A stretch of DNA of 64,000 nucleotides from Xylanivirga thermophila (GCF_004138105.1 NZ_RXHQ01000002.1:156684-220683), one strand, 5' to 3'; shown: positions 23,665 to 32,675, counted from the first letter of the stretch. Translations and numbers: made by a program. The notes: generated by a model from the letters alone, not told the origin.

Positions 23665-24378
23665 TCATTTTGCAAACTTATGCCTGCCTATGACAGTATG
23701 CACAGTCCTTGACCATATCCACGAGCTGGTTGTCTTTGCAGGATTATAATAGTATAGTGCTCCGCCTGAAGGATCCCAACCATTTAATGCATCTCTGGCT
23801 GCCCTTATGGATTCTGCATCTGGCTGCAGATAAAGCTGACCATCTGATACTGCAGTAAATGCACCAGGTTGATATATAACGCCCGCTATTGTATTAGGAA
23901 AAGAGGGATGTTTTGTCCTGTTAAGTATAACAGCAGCTACTGCCACCTTGCCTACATATGGCTCACCTCTAGCCTCTCCATGTATTGCTCTAGCTAAAAG
24001 ATATACATCTCCCCTATCACCGCCACCACCCCTAGATGATTGATAAGTTGTAGCCTTTTTCTGCTTCCATGGGATTCCCAAAGCTGCAGCAGTTTTTTTA
24101 CCTACTATTCCATCTTGACGCAGTCCATTTTTCTTTTGAAATTTTTTTACTGCCTTAAATGTTCCTCCACCATATCTCCCGTCTATAGGCCCATCATAAT
24201 AGCCCCATTGCCTTAGTTTCCTTTGCACTTCAGATACCTTGCTGCCCTTAGAACCCCAATACAGTGGCATAAATACTGATATATCTCCATAATTATATTT
24301 TGTATCCAATATCATCCCCGTACAAATAAAAAAGGTCAACAAAACAGTTATAATGATGGACAAGCGCTTTTTATTCAT
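23665..24378 (-). CDS. sleB: Spore cortex-lytic enzyme SleB
   Basis: Lytic transglycosylase that breaks down spore cortex at germination (237 residues). A signal anchor covers about 7-24, a PG_binding_1 repeat about 42-100 (VSEVQRKLRQWGYYDGPIDG), and the hydrolase_2 catalytic domain about 126-236, with the catalytic Glu in ARAIHGEARGE and the conserved NRTKHPSFPNTI. A Ser/Gly-rich linker joins the two domains. It is followed by ypeB. Confidence 0.95.
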   Translation of the reverse strand: MNKKRLSIIITVLLTFFICTGMILDTKYNYGDISVFMPLYWGSKGSKVSEVQRKLRQWGYYDGPIDGRYGGGTFKAVKKFQKKNGLRQDGIVGKKTAAALGIPWKQKKATTYQSSRGGGGDRGDVYLLARAIHGEARGEPYVGKVAVAAVILNRTKHPSFPNTIAGVIYQPGAFTAVSDGQLYLQPDAESIRAARDALNGWDPSGGALYYYNPAKTTSSWIWSRTVHTVIGRHKFAK

Positions 24379-24435
24379 AACACCATTCCTTTCTAGCCTA
24401 ATCCTTTCATTATATTTTTTGTTAACCTCATATAT

Positions 24436-25107
24436 TTATTCATCCAGCCATGTATGTATAAATGAAAACATCTTTGCCATCTTTGGCATGGAATTGGAAA
24501 TCCACTCCTGGGTTTTAAACCTATATTCCACCTTTATCGATTGATTATCGGTAGATTTATCTTGAAATACATTATTATCATCTTCTTCGCCAATATCATT
24601 ATCTTTAATAGTTTGGCCCTCCCTTACCACTCCATGGGTTATGTCTACAAAACACAAAGGAGGAAACATAACACACCACCAATTTGCCCCTTCCCCTTCG
24701 CCTAAAACCACCCTTAATGCATGATAGCGACCTGCTGGAAGCACTAAACTACCATACGCCTTAGTAGGAAAATCAAAATAACCTAATTGGGCTGTCGCCC
24801 CATAATCCATACCACTTTTCTCTATCTCTTCTAGAGCTAAATGCTCCATATCCTGCAAATGCTTCTCTATCTCCCGTGCTGCTTGATCTTTTGAATCTAA
24901 ATCCTTAAACCTTTGTCCAAATTCCTCTAGTAGCCTATCCCGTACTCTAAGCTTTAACCGTTGATCCTCAGGAGAATCGCTATTGGCTATAACGTGAAAT
25001 CTTATATATTCATTATTATTGGTTTTATGTATATTTTTTATATTATATATAAAGCACAAAACTATCATAATACATACAAGTGTTAATATGTAATATTTTT
25101 TTCTCAT
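24436..25107 (-). CDS. spoIIR: Stage II sporulation protein R
   Basis: Secreted forespore signal (223 residues) that triggers SpoIIGA to process pro-sigma-E in the mother cell. N-terminal membrane/signal segment at about 5-22, then the conserved IRFHVIANSDSPEDQRLKLR block, and WWCVMFPPLCFVD near residue 145. Forespore expression under sigma-F is expected. It lies upstream of sleB, separated by 57 bases, so the three spore genes may form one loose cluster. Confidence 0.93.
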   Translation of the reverse strand: MRKKYYILTLVCIMIVLCFIYNIKNIHKTNNNEYIRFHVIANSDSPEDQRLKLRVRDRLLEEFGQRFKDLDSKDQAAREIEKHLQDMEHLALEEIEKSGMDYGATAQLGYFDFPTKAYGSLVLPAGRYHALRVVLGEGEGANWWCVMFPPLCFVDITHGVVREGQTIKDNDIGEEDDNNVFQDKSTDNQSIKVEYRFKTQEWISNSMPKMAKMFSFIHTWLDE

Positions 25108-25217
25108 ATGTCAATACCCCCAACAATGCTTATTTATTAGAAGTATTGACACTATTTCATTTTTTAAACATGGTAATATACGCCACAGCATATTATTTTT
25201 ACCATTTAACATCTATG

Positions 25218-26090
25218 CTAAATAATACATACACCACAAGGACATGTCCTGGTAATATATATATCCCCATATGTCTCCTTAAGTGTTAGATAAGCCCTAT
25301 ATGCCTCTTCTCTAGTATTAAACAGCCCATATACACTAGGACCACTTCCGCTCATTAAAACACCCAATGGTTTAAATCTATTAATTTCCCTTTTTATATC
25401 ATATATTCCACCATAAATAGTTTCTGTCACATCCTCAAGAACATTTTCCATGTATCCTCCAATACCTTCTATATCTCCCGCCTTTAAGAAATCTATAATA
25501 GCCGTGGTATTTGGCCTTTTACATGTCTTTATAAGATCAAGGGAACTATATACTTTCCCTGTAGATACAGAGATAGGGGGTTTTACTATTACTACATGAC
25601 AATTTAAATCAACGGATAATGGTGTTAAACGTTCCCCTATCCCCTGGGCTAGCGCAGTGCCTCCCATAATGCAAAAAGGCACATCAGCTCCTATAGAAAC
25701 TGCCACCTTCATAAGCTCATCCCTATTTGCATCTATATCCCATATTCTGTTAAGTCCCCATATGACAGCTGCAGCATCTGCACTGCCTCCCGCCAAACCA
25801 GCTGCCATTGGGATGCTTTTTTTTATGTATATATCAACTCCATCTCCTACGCAAAATACATCCTGCATCGCTTTAGCTGCCTTATAAGCGATATTATCAT
25901 TACCTAGAGGTACATCCAGACAATCTGCAGATACGTCTATACCGCCCCTAGTTTTTGTCAAGTATACCGTATCGCAAAGTTCTATAGATTGCATAATCAT
26001 CTCCACTTCATGATATCCATCCTGTCTTTTGCCTGTAACATCAAGGCTTAAATTTATCTTGGCAGGAGCCTTTATTATTATCTTTTTCAT
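25218..26090 (-). CDS. ispE: 4-diphosphocytidyl-2-C-methyl-D-erythritol kinase
   Basis: GHMP kinase of the non-mevalonate isoprenoid pathway (290 residues). The start region has KAPAKINLSLDVTGKR and the ATP loop is PMAAGLAGGSADAAA; MSGSGPSVYGLF is near the C-terminus. An upstream in-frame ATG (26138) would add 16 residues, but AAGGTGA lies right before the ATG at 26090 and family members start MKKIxIKAPAK. In Firmicutes ispE is often near sporulation or purR genes. Confidence 0.96.
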   Translation of the reverse strand: MKKIIIKAPAKINLSLDVTGKRQDGYHEVEMIMQSIELCDTVYLTKTRGGIDVSADCLDVPLGNDNIAYKAAKAMQDVFCVGDGVDIYIKKSIPMAAGLAGGSADAAAVIWGLNRIWDIDANRDELMKVAVSIGADVPFCIMGGTALAQGIGERLTPLSVDLNCHVVIVKPPISVSTGKVYSSLDLIKTCKRPNTTAIIDFLKAGDIEGIGGYMENVLEDVTETIYGGIYDIKREINRFKPLGVLMSGSGPSVYGLFNTREEAYRAYLTLKETYGDIYITRTCPCGVCII

Positions 26091-26197
26091 ATTCACCTTA
26101 TCTTTCGCCCTTTCATCCATTTTTTGATTTAAATACACCTTATATTATATGTTTTTTATATACAATATAAAAGTTTAAAATGGCTGATTTTATACTA

Positions 26198-26226
26198 TTG
26201 ACAAGCAAAAGGCAAAGGGGTAGAAT
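26198..26226 (+). promoter_or_regulatory. Sigma-A promoter of the DtxR-feoAB operon
   Basis: TTGACA (26198-26203), 17-base spacer, TAGAAT (26221-26226). This is an almost ideal promoter; the start point would be near 26233, just before the palindromic operator. Confidence 0.8.
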
Positions 26227-26240
26227 GTACTTAGGTGAAA

Positions 26241-26258
26241 AGTTAGTCTAAACTAATC
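26241..26258 (+). promoter_or_regulatory. Candidate metal-repressor operator, copy 1
   Basis: GTTAGT-CTAA-ACTAAT (26242-26257) is a near-perfect inverted repeat lying at about +9 to +25 of the mapped-by-eye promoter, directly before the DtxR-type gene. The same palindrome recurs between feoA and feoB. Spacing and half-sites resemble DtxR/IdeR boxes. Binding by the adjacent regulator, and so autoregulation, is inference. Confidence 0.65.
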
Positions 26259-26275
26259 TTTAAGGTGGGATAGAT

Positions 26276-26665
26276 ATGAATCAGATAGATATTTCCCCTT
26301 CGCTGCAAGATTACCTAGAAACTATACTGAATTTGAGCAATGAATATGAAACTGTTCGAGTTACCGATCTAGCTCAAGAGATGAATGTAGCAAAATCTAG
26401 TGTGCATCAAGCAGTGACTCAACTTAAAAAAACTGGATTGGTAGAACAGGAACCTTATGGTCCTCTAATACTTACCAAAGAGGGAGAAAACATAGCTAAG
26501 AAAGTATTGGAAAAACACCATTTACTAGTAAAGTTTTTTACGGAGGTACTGGATGTAGACTATAATACCGCCCAAAAAGATGCTTGCCTCATAGAGCACT
26601 CTATCAGTCCTGTAACTGTAGAAAAGCTTATTAATTTTCTTGAACATTATATCCAAGAAAATTAA
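26276..26665 (+). CDS. DtxR/MntR-family metal-dependent repressor
   Basis: 129-residue regulator. The N-terminal winged helix (about 8-70, with VTDLAQEMNVAKSSVHQAVTQL as its HTH region) is followed by the metal-binding/dimerisation helices (about 75-125) containing EKHH and CLIEHSIS, the usual ligand blocks. There is no SH3-like third domain, as in MntR. Being first in an operon with feoA and feoB, it most likely senses Fe(II), though Mn(II) is possible. It starts with ATG after AAGGTGGG. Confidence 0.88.
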   Translation: MNQIDISPSLQDYLETILNLSNEYETVRVTDLAQEMNVAKSSVHQAVTQLKKTGLVEQEPYGPLILTKEGENIAKKVLEKHHLLVKFFTEVLDVDYNTAQKDACLIEHSISPVTVEKLINFLEHYIQEN

Positions 26666-26700
26666 AAATATATTATTACTTTTTATCAGGAGGTGTATAT

Positions 26701-26961
26701 ATGACTACCAATATAATACCGTTATCATGTGCAAAGTCTAATACCACAGTGGTGATAAAGAGGATAAACGGAGGTAAAAAACTTCGCAACCGTCTAATGG
26801 AACTTGGCATTATAGAAGGCGCAGAAATAGATGTCCTTAGTAATAGTGGAGGCCCCCTTATTATAATGGCAGGCAATAGTCGATTTGCTCTAGGTCAAGG
26901 TATGGCTCAAAAATTATTGATAGATGAGGCGTATTCTGGGCAAAAAGTTAGTTCAAACTAA
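26701..26961 (+). CDS. feoA: Ferrous iron transport protein A
   Basis: Small SH3-like cytoplasmic protein (86 residues) that supports FeoB. The pattern LRNRLMELGIIEGAEIDVL followed by GGPLIIMAGNSRFALGQGMAQKL is typical. It starts 35 bases after the regulator with AGGAGGTG ahead. Its last codons overlap the second copy of the palindrome, so the C-terminal VSSN is partly dictated by an operator sequence. Confidence 0.95.
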   Translation: MTTNIIPLSCAKSNTTVVIKRINGGKKLRNRLMELGIIEGAEIDVLSNSGGPLIIMAGNSRFALGQGMAQKLLIDEAYSGQKVSSN

Positions 26962-26962
26962 C
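26947..26962 (+). promoter_or_regulatory. Candidate metal-repressor operator, copy 2
   Basis: GTTAGT-TCAA-ACTAAC is a perfect 6-base inverted repeat about a 4-base centre. It covers the feoA stop codon and lies 21 bases before the feoB start. It matches the palindrome upstream of the regulator, so feoB may have a second point of control. Confidence 0.65.
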
Positions 26963-26983
26963 AAACATAAGGGAGGTTTTTAT

Positions 26984-28999
26984 ATGGGGAATTGTACCAT
27001 TGCACTGGCCGGCAATCCTAATACCGGTAAAACATGTATTTTTAACAATTTAACAGGGGCTAAACAACATGTTGGCAACTGGCCAGGAGTTACAGTAGAA
27101 AAGAAAGAAGGAATGATAAATCATAAAGGATATGATATAAGGATTGTAGATCTGCCAGGGACCTATAGTCTAGGTGCATTTTCAGGCGATGAGATAGTTG
27201 CCAGGGATTATATAATATCAGAATCCCCCGACGCAATAGTTAACGTGGTAGATGCGACAAACCTTCAAAGAAATCTATATTTAACAGTACAGATTTTAGA
27301 AGCTCAAACCAATGTGATAATAGCCCTTAATATGATAGATCAGGCCAAAAAATATGGGATTGAAATCAATACAAAGAAATTATCCCATATGCTAGGTGTA
27401 CCCATAGTTCCAACTATAGCAGCAAAACAAAAAGGCATGGATGATATATTAGATACGGTTATAAAGGATCAGAAAAATGTCTCCCATACTTGGCATATAG
27501 ACTATGGCAGCATCATAGAACCTAAGCTGGCAGCACTTAAAGAATATATACAAACAAACGACATTATTTCAAAAAAATATCCTGCCAGATGGTTAGCTAT
27601 AAAACTATTAGAAGGAGACGAAGCTGTAACAGATGATATAAGAAAGCTATCTGGAGGCACAGAACTCTTAAATGTCGCCAATACCGCAATATCCAAGATA
27701 GAAAAGGAGTTAAATGCTCCTTTGGATTCAGCAATTATAGAAAAGCGCTATCAATATATAAATATCTTGATAGAAGAATGTGTAGATACCACAAGAACTA
27801 AAACCGAAACTATTACAGATAAAATTGATAGCATACTTACCCATAGACTATTCGGGCTACCTATATTTTTAGCCATAATGATACTGGTATTTGAGTTTAC
27901 ATTTAAACTTAGTAAACCCATTGTAGACTTGATAGAAAATGGATTTAAATCTTTGGGCATATGGGCTCAAACCTATTTAGCAGGGATTAATGCTCCGGAA
28001 TTATTTATATCTTTTATAGTAGACGGCATTATAGCTGGAATAGGAGCGGTATTAGCCATACTTCCCGTACTAGCCCTCCTGTTTCTAGCAATAGCTGTAT
28101 TAGAAGACAGCGGTTATATGGCTAGGGTAGCATATATAATGGATAAGCCAATGAAAAAAATAGGGCTCCATGGAAAGGCCTTTATACCTTTTATACTAGG
28201 ATTTGGCTGCAATGTGCCAGCCATAATGTCCACTAGAACGCTAGATAATGATCGTGATAGAATGATAACCATACTATCAAATCCCTTCATATCCTGCGGC
28301 GCCCGCCTTCCCATATATACGGCATTTACCGCCGCTTTTTTTCCAAAGCATCAAACATTGATTATAATGTCATTATATGCTTTAGGCGTCCTAATTTCTA
28401 TTGTAACAGTCAAAATTTTTGGAGGACTGGTATTTAAGGATGAAGATTCGTCTTTTATTATAGAGCTTCCACAATATCATATGCCCACTATAAAAGGCTC
28501 CATGCTACTCATGTGGGAAAAAATAAAGGATTTTCTAAAGAGGGCAAGCACCATCATATTATCGGCAATTATAGTTATATGGGCTCTCTCTACACTACCA
28601 GTTGGTGTAGAATATGCCAGCGATAAAAGTGTGGTAGGACGCATAAGTTCGTTTATAGCACCCATATTCAAACCTGCTGGCTTCGGTACATGGCAGGCTA
28701 CTATTGCCCTTATCTTTGGTATATTAGCTAAAGAGATAGTAATAGGCACCCTTGGGGTAGTATATAAAACAGGCATACAGGGTTTAAATGCAGCATTAAC
28801 TCTGCACTTTACTCCATTGTCAGCCTACTCATATATGGTAATGTCCCTTTTATATGCACCTTGTATATCCACCATAAGTGTTATAAGAAGCGAAACCAAA
28901 TCTCGGAAATGGACGGCTATATCCCTTATATATAGCTTTGCGGTGGCATGGATTACATCCGTTTTAATATACCAGATAGGCAGCCTTATAATAAGCTAG
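26984..28999 (+). CDS. feoB: Ferrous iron transporter FeoB
   Basis: GTP-gated Fe(II) importer of 671 residues. Cytosolic G domain: G1 GNPNTGKT (10-17), DLPGTYS, and NMID; then a helical GDI domain to about 265; then about eight to ten membrane segments with two Gate motifs (LPVLALLFLAIAVLEDSGYMARV region and the later repeat). A frame opens 60 bases earlier, but GGGAGG lies 8 bases before the ATG at 26984 and the family begins right at the G domain. Confidence 0.97.
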   Translation: MGNCTIALAGNPNTGKTCIFNNLTGAKQHVGNWPGVTVEKKEGMINHKGYDIRIVDLPGTYSLGAFSGDEIVARDYIISESPDAIVNVVDATNLQRNLYLTVQILEAQTNVIIALNMIDQAKKYGIEINTKKLSHMLGVPIVPTIAAKQKGMDDILDTVIKDQKNVSHTWHIDYGSIIEPKLAALKEYIQTNDIISKKYPARWLAIKLLEGDEAVTDDIRKLSGGTELLNVANTAISKIEKELNAPLDSAIIEKRYQYINILIEECVDTTRTKTETITDKIDSILTHRLFGLPIFLAIMILVFEFTFKLSKPIVDLIENGFKSLGIWAQTYLAGINAPELFISFIVDGIIAGIGAVLAILPVLALLFLAIAVLEDSGYMARVAYIMDKPMKKIGLHGKAFIPFILGFGCNVPAIMSTRTLDNDRDRMITILSNPFISCGARLPIYTAFTAAFFPKHQTLIIMSLYALGVLISIVTVKIFGGLVFKDEDSSFIIELPQYHMPTIKGSMLLMWEKIKDFLKRASTIILSAIIVIWALSTLPVGVEYASDKSVVGRISSFIAPIFKPAGFGTWQATIALIFGILAKEIVIGTLGVVYKTGIQGLNAALTLHFTPLSAYSYMVMSLLYAPCISTISVIRSETKSRKWTAISLIYSFAVAWITSVLIYQIGSLIIS

Positions 29000-29032
29000 T
29001 ACATCTTATATGAAAGAAGGTGTATTTATAAT

Positions 29033-29182
29033 ATGAAGGCCATTGAAACGATTTTAATATTGTCTATTTGCATAATTGCAGCCATAATACTGTATAAAAA
29101 GACAATAAAGGCTCCTACATGCACTTCCTGCAGCGATTGTCCCCTTGCATCAAAATGTAATAGTCCAAAGGATAAGCAATAG
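29033..29182 (+). CDS. FeoB-associated Cys-rich membrane protein
   Basis: A 49-residue gene, too short for many gene callers, that starts with ATG after AAGAAGGTG. A single membrane helix (about 5-20) is followed by a Lys-rich stretch and a cysteine cluster C30-x2-C33-x2-C36-x5-C42. This is the usual layout of the small FeoB-associated Cys-rich proteins found right after feoB in Firmicutes. The role is unproven; handling or sensing iron near FeoB is the usual suggestion. A strong terminator follows directly. Confidence 0.85.
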   Translation: MKAIETILILSICIIAAIILYKKTIKAPTCTSCSDCPLASKCNSPKDKQ

Positions 29183-29184
29183 GG

Positions 29185-29217
29185 AAAACCCGCTTTGTAT
29201 CCTACAAAGCGGGTTTT
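29185..29217. terminator. Bidirectional terminator
   Basis: A perfect 15-bp stem (AAAACCCGCTTTGTA with TACAAAGCGGGTTTT) around a 3-base loop, followed by a T-run on the + strand and an A-run before it. It separates the feo operon (+) from the SipL-like gene (-), whose stop is at 29222. Confidence 0.9.
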
Positions 29218-29221
29218 TATT

Positions 29222-30799
29222 TTATTGGGCAGATACCTGATAGTCAAATTTTTTATATATAATTATTCTACTACCTACTTCAAGATGATCCTCATCTTCT
29301 ATATCATTATATTTAAGGATATTTTCAATCGTCGTATTATATCTCTTGGCAATATTCCACATATTATCCCTAGGCTTCACGAAATAGATAAATATGCCTC
29401 CCTCGTTTGGCTCCTTATCCTCTACCTCTTCAAAACCTAGTAATATCTCCTTTTCAGATATGGTCCATACCTCCGACCTTGCAGCTATATTTACCTTTAA
29501 CTCCATTTCATCAGGAGATAAAAGAACAAATTTTACATCCTCCACCTGCAGTGAACTTTTTGAATACATATCTTCGTTTATACCATTTATCTCTACAGCC
29601 TGCCTAAATGGAATATCCTCCTGGAAGTTTCCTACTACACCGCCCATCTCACCTGAACGATATATGATATTAGATGCCAGTATGCCTTCTATAATGACCT
29701 GCCCTTCCCTTATCTCTTCATCACTGATTATAGGTTGAACACTTACATGCATTACCTCATCAGCCTCCGGCATACCTTGGGGAAATGATATACTCTCCTT
29801 TACTACAGTCTGTGATTGTCCTTCACCCATGCTCTCAACTAGCTTTACACTGCGCTTTTTAAGTTGCAATCTTGTTTGAGGACTATATGCATCCGTTACT
29901 ATGCGCTTGTTCTCTATTTCAAATACTTCTCCTTCTACACTTAAGAGCACTTCTATTCCTATAATCCTAAGCTCACCATTTATATCCTCCCGAGCCTCCA
30001 CATATACATCTTCTACAGTAACATTTGCATCACAGTCCATCCCCTGGTAGGCACCTGGTATGTCTACAAAATGCCCAAATTCTATTTGACAATCAAAATA
30101 GTTTATTGGCCTGCTATCCTCTTCACATAAATATAATATTCCAACATCTATAGTACCATTTACCACTATCTTATTATCCGCTGTGCGCTTATCATCTATT
30201 GTAGTTTGTACCTTTTCCCTTAGTATCCTGTGTATAGATGGCATATCATCGTCTAAGACCACATCTTCCCTTATTACAGCCTGAGAAACCCCTTGACCCT
30301 GGCTAGTGCTTATCATTATATCATCCTTAAGCGCCTGTACCTTTTCCTCATCCTTAAAGTCTTTTATAGCCTCCAATTGGAGCTCTTGATTTACTTTTGC
30401 ATTTACATCAAGTACTGCCTTTATGCTTATCTTCCTGCTGTTTATAATATCATAATCCAAATGTTCCACATAGATATTCACATATGGTACCATCTTAGGC
30501 TTTATATCGGGCATATCAATATAATGGGTAAAACTAGTCTCTACATCCATGCTATCTAAATATTGGTTGTCTCCATCGGCCACATAAAGGATATTATACT
30601 TTATTGTGCCTTCAACCATTACCTTATCCTGGATAGCTTCCTTACTGTTTATCACCACCCTGCCCAATACATCCAAAATTTTTGCAATATCCGGCTTAGC
30701 TTCAGGTACTATAATATCAGCCTCTACCAAAGCCTGGGATAGTTGTTCCCCGACTACTTCATCTATCTTAATCAGGTCCCTTGTAAATTCGATGGCCAT
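29222..30799 (-). CDS. SPOCS/LysM spore protein, SipL-like (DUF3794)
   Basis: 525 residues with three SPOCS (DUF3794) domains at about 35-120, 190-265 and 345-420, each with an alternating-strand V-x-G-x-I/D-x-x-I-L-Y core, and a C-terminal LysM domain at about 470-517. This order is that of Clostridioides difficile SipL, which binds SpoIVA through the LysM domain to link coat and forespore membrane. The upstream neighbour is veg. No signal peptide is present, in keeping with action inside the mother cell. Confidence 0.88.
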   Translation of the reverse strand: MAIEFTRDLIKIDEVVGEQLSQALVEADIIVPEAKPDIAKILDVLGRVVINSKEAIQDKVMVEGTIKYNILYVADGDNQYLDSMDVETSFTHYIDMPDIKPKMVPYVNIYVEHLDYDIINSRKISIKAVLDVNAKVNQELQLEAIKDFKDEEKVQALKDDIMISTSQGQGVSQAVIREDVVLDDDMPSIHRILREKVQTTIDDKRTADNKIVVNGTIDVGILYLCEEDSRPINYFDCQIEFGHFVDIPGAYQGMDCDANVTVEDVYVEAREDINGELRIIGIEVLLSVEGEVFEIENKRIVTDAYSPQTRLQLKKRSVKLVESMGEGQSQTVVKESISFPQGMPEADEVMHVSVQPIISDEEIREGQVIIEGILASNIIYRSGEMGGVVGNFQEDIPFRQAVEINGINEDMYSKSSLQVEDVKFVLLSPDEMELKVNIAARSEVWTISEKEILLGFEEVEDKEPNEGGIFIYFVKPRDNMWNIAKRYNTTIENILKYNDIEDEDHLEVGSRIIIYKKFDYQVSAQ

Positions 30800-30876
30800 T
30801 TTATTCCTCCTCCCGGCCTATTTTGCACCAAAATATTATCTTATTATATTAATATAAACGACCATCGAAAAATATG

Positions 30877-31134
30877 TTAAATTTTTTGGTTATTTTTACA
30901 TACGATGAGTTCTACATTAGAAGTCAGTATATCAAAATACGTATAGGACAACATTTGCACATTCCGTTCATCTATATCCACCTGCACCGTAAAGATATTG
31001 GGATATGTATCATATATCACACCTTCCTTTACATATATCTTACGTCGGCCACTGTTGGCCTTTAAATGCACTTTTTCACCCCTGTTGGATTTCACTACTT
31101 CCTTGACCTTTAGTAGAGCTTGGCTATCTATCAT
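30877..31134 (-). CDS. veg: Veg family protein
   Basis: 85-residue protein of the Veg/DUF1021 family. The sequence MIDSQALLKVKEVVKSNRGE followed by KANSGRRKIYVKEGVI is typical. In Bacillus subtilis Veg is highly expressed and affects biofilm genes and spore outgrowth; its biochemical role is unclear. An upstream GTG/ATG would add 5 residues, but AAGGGTG is 6 bases before the ATG at 31134. It precedes the SipL-like gene by 77 bases on the same strand. Confidence 0.9.
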   Translation of the reverse strand: MIDSQALLKVKEVVKSNRGEKVHLKANSGRRKIYVKEGVIYDTYPNIFTVQVDIDERNVQMLSYTYFDILTSNVELIVCKNNQKI

Positions 31135-31234
31135 TGTATCACCCTTCATAGTTATTTTGTAATAGTGTTCCCATTATGGAGTATTTTTATCCTGTAGGAT
31201 TTATTCATAAAATCACATAAAAAATCATTCCAAA

Positions 31235-31273
31235 AAAAGGATGCCCAACTGCTTAATGCGTGGACATCCTTTT
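31235..31273 (-). terminator. Terminator after the acidic zinc-ribbon gene
   Basis: 13-bp stem with one G-U pair (AAAAGGATGCCCA with TGGACATCCTTTT), followed on the - strand by seven T. It lies between the acidic zinc-ribbon gene and veg. Confidence 0.8.
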
Positions 31274-31357
31274 AATAGAGCAACAATCTCTTTGCAAGGA
31301 CGTTTTTGTATACGTCATTATTATCTCCTTAGCAGGATAAAATATGCATTCTATAAG

Positions 31358-31741
31358 CTAGAAATCATCGTCATCATATTCATCATCCGATGTTTCATCA
31401 AAATCCTCATCTAGGTCTATTTCTAACTCTTCAAGTTCTTCCAAACTTTCTTCCTCTACATCATCATCTCGGACCTCATCATCTAAAAGATCGTCCCAGC
31501 CATCGTCTTTGTCCTCCTTGTGAGTAGTCTCATCCTGCATGTGTTCAATCATACACTGATTGCACATCTCCTCACCGGATTTTATAATATTTTCTCCGCA
31601 CTCCGGACAAATATCATACTCTTCTTCATCCTCATCATTATTCCGTAGTGCTTTACTTACTTCCTTAAGGCATACCTTGCACAAAACATCGGTATCCTTT
31701 ATATAGTTTAAATTACAACGAGGACATTTTTTGTAAGCCAT
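31358..31741 (-). CDS. Acidic double zinc-ribbon protein
   Basis: 127-residue protein not assignable to a named family. Two four-Cys zinc ribbons are visible: C6/C9 with C21/C24 and C45/C48 with C60/C63. The rest, about 71-127, is almost wholly Asp and Glu. A flexible acidic tail behind zinc ribbons suggests protein or nucleic-acid contact, perhaps with the transcription machinery, but this is inference. It is a single-gene unit with its own terminator. Confidence 0.75.
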   Translation of the reverse strand: MAYKKCPRCNLNYIKDTDVLCKVCLKEVSKALRNNDEDEEEYDICPECGENIIKSGEEMCNQCMIEHMQDETTHKEDKDDGWDDLLDDEVRDDDVEEESLEELEELEIDLDEDFDETSDDEYDDDDF

Positions 31742-31986
31742 GGCCTATCCTCCCTCCAATCTTGCATGTTTTACTAGTATTACAGCTTTAGTATTTATAA
31801 AATATGTTGTTATATTCAAAAAGACGTATTCGACATACTATAAAAAAATCCTGCCATTTAGAGAAATACACTTTTTATATGTTGCGATTATACCACTTGA
31901 AAAGCAGTTTGTTCAAGCCCAATAAGCAATGATTTTAAATATTTTATTGTCTTTTGGATATAAAATTAATTGTTGCATATATAGAT

Positions 31987-32028
31987 AAAAAGTCGGCTTA
32001 GCATCTATAATTGCCAAACCGACTTTTT
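31987..32028 (-). terminator. Terminator after the ferritin-like gene
   Basis: AAAAAGTCGGCTT pairs with AAACCGACTTTTT (one mismatch) and is followed on the - strand by a T-run. The ferritin-like gene stops 6 bases away. Confidence 0.8.
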
Positions 32029-32033
32029 TAATA

Positions 32034-32534
32034 CTAATCTTTATATTTTGCAAGTAAACCCTGTAAATTTATAAGATGACTCTTTTCTTCCTGTAAAAGC
32101 TTTCTGAAGGCATCCTTCGCTTCTACGTATTTAGAGTATATAACCATCTCTGTATAAAAGAGTATGGATTCCTTTTCCGCCTGAATCCCTATCTTCAATA
32201 CATCTTTAACATTCTGGATCCTATCTATTACCTCATCCTGTTCCTTTTCATTTGGGAAAATAGTGCTTTCTACCATAGCATAAAAATATGCTGAGACATC
32301 AGGATCGAAGAGATAGGAATCATCAAAGTATTCTTTATTCTCCAATGCCTGATCATATAGCATCCTAAAAGTCTCTGCATGCTCGCTTTCCTGCACAGCT
32401 AACTCATTTAACATATCTTTCACATCGGGGTCATCCAGTTTTTGAGCAGCAGCCTTGTAAAATCTCTCTCCACGTTTTTCAATATTTATAGAAATCCTAA
32501 GGGCTTCTAAATCATTAAATGTACTCTGAGCCAT
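32034..32534 (-). CDS. Ferritin-like diiron protein (rubrerythrin-type, no rubredoxin domain)
   Basis: 166-residue four-helix protein. Ligands fit the ferritin-like pattern: Glu19, then E49-x2-H52 in helix 2, Glu120, and E150-x2-H153 in helix 4. The C-terminal rubredoxin domain of true rubrerythrin is missing. Such proteins usually reduce peroxide or store iron. The nearby FprA and rubredoxin genes suggest a shared oxygen-defence role, though they are separate units. It starts with ATG after AGGAGGGGAGAG. Confidence 0.85.
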   Translation of the reverse strand: MAQSTFNDLEALRISINIEKRGERFYKAAAQKLDDPDVKDMLNELAVQESEHAETFRMLYDQALENKEYFDDSYLFDPDVSAYFYAMVESTIFPNEKEQDEVIDRIQNVKDVLKIGIQAEKESILFYTEMVIYSKYVEAKDAFRKLLQEEKSHLINLQGLLAKYKD

Positions 32535-32675
32535 TCTACTTCTCTCCCCTCCTAAATATATTTATTTAGATTATACTTTGCCTATCGTTTCAATCTCTAT
32601 TCCAGTCTAAAATAATATGCCGTCAACCTCCGGAAACTTTGTGATATCGGAAATCGATGGCATCTTATACCTATT

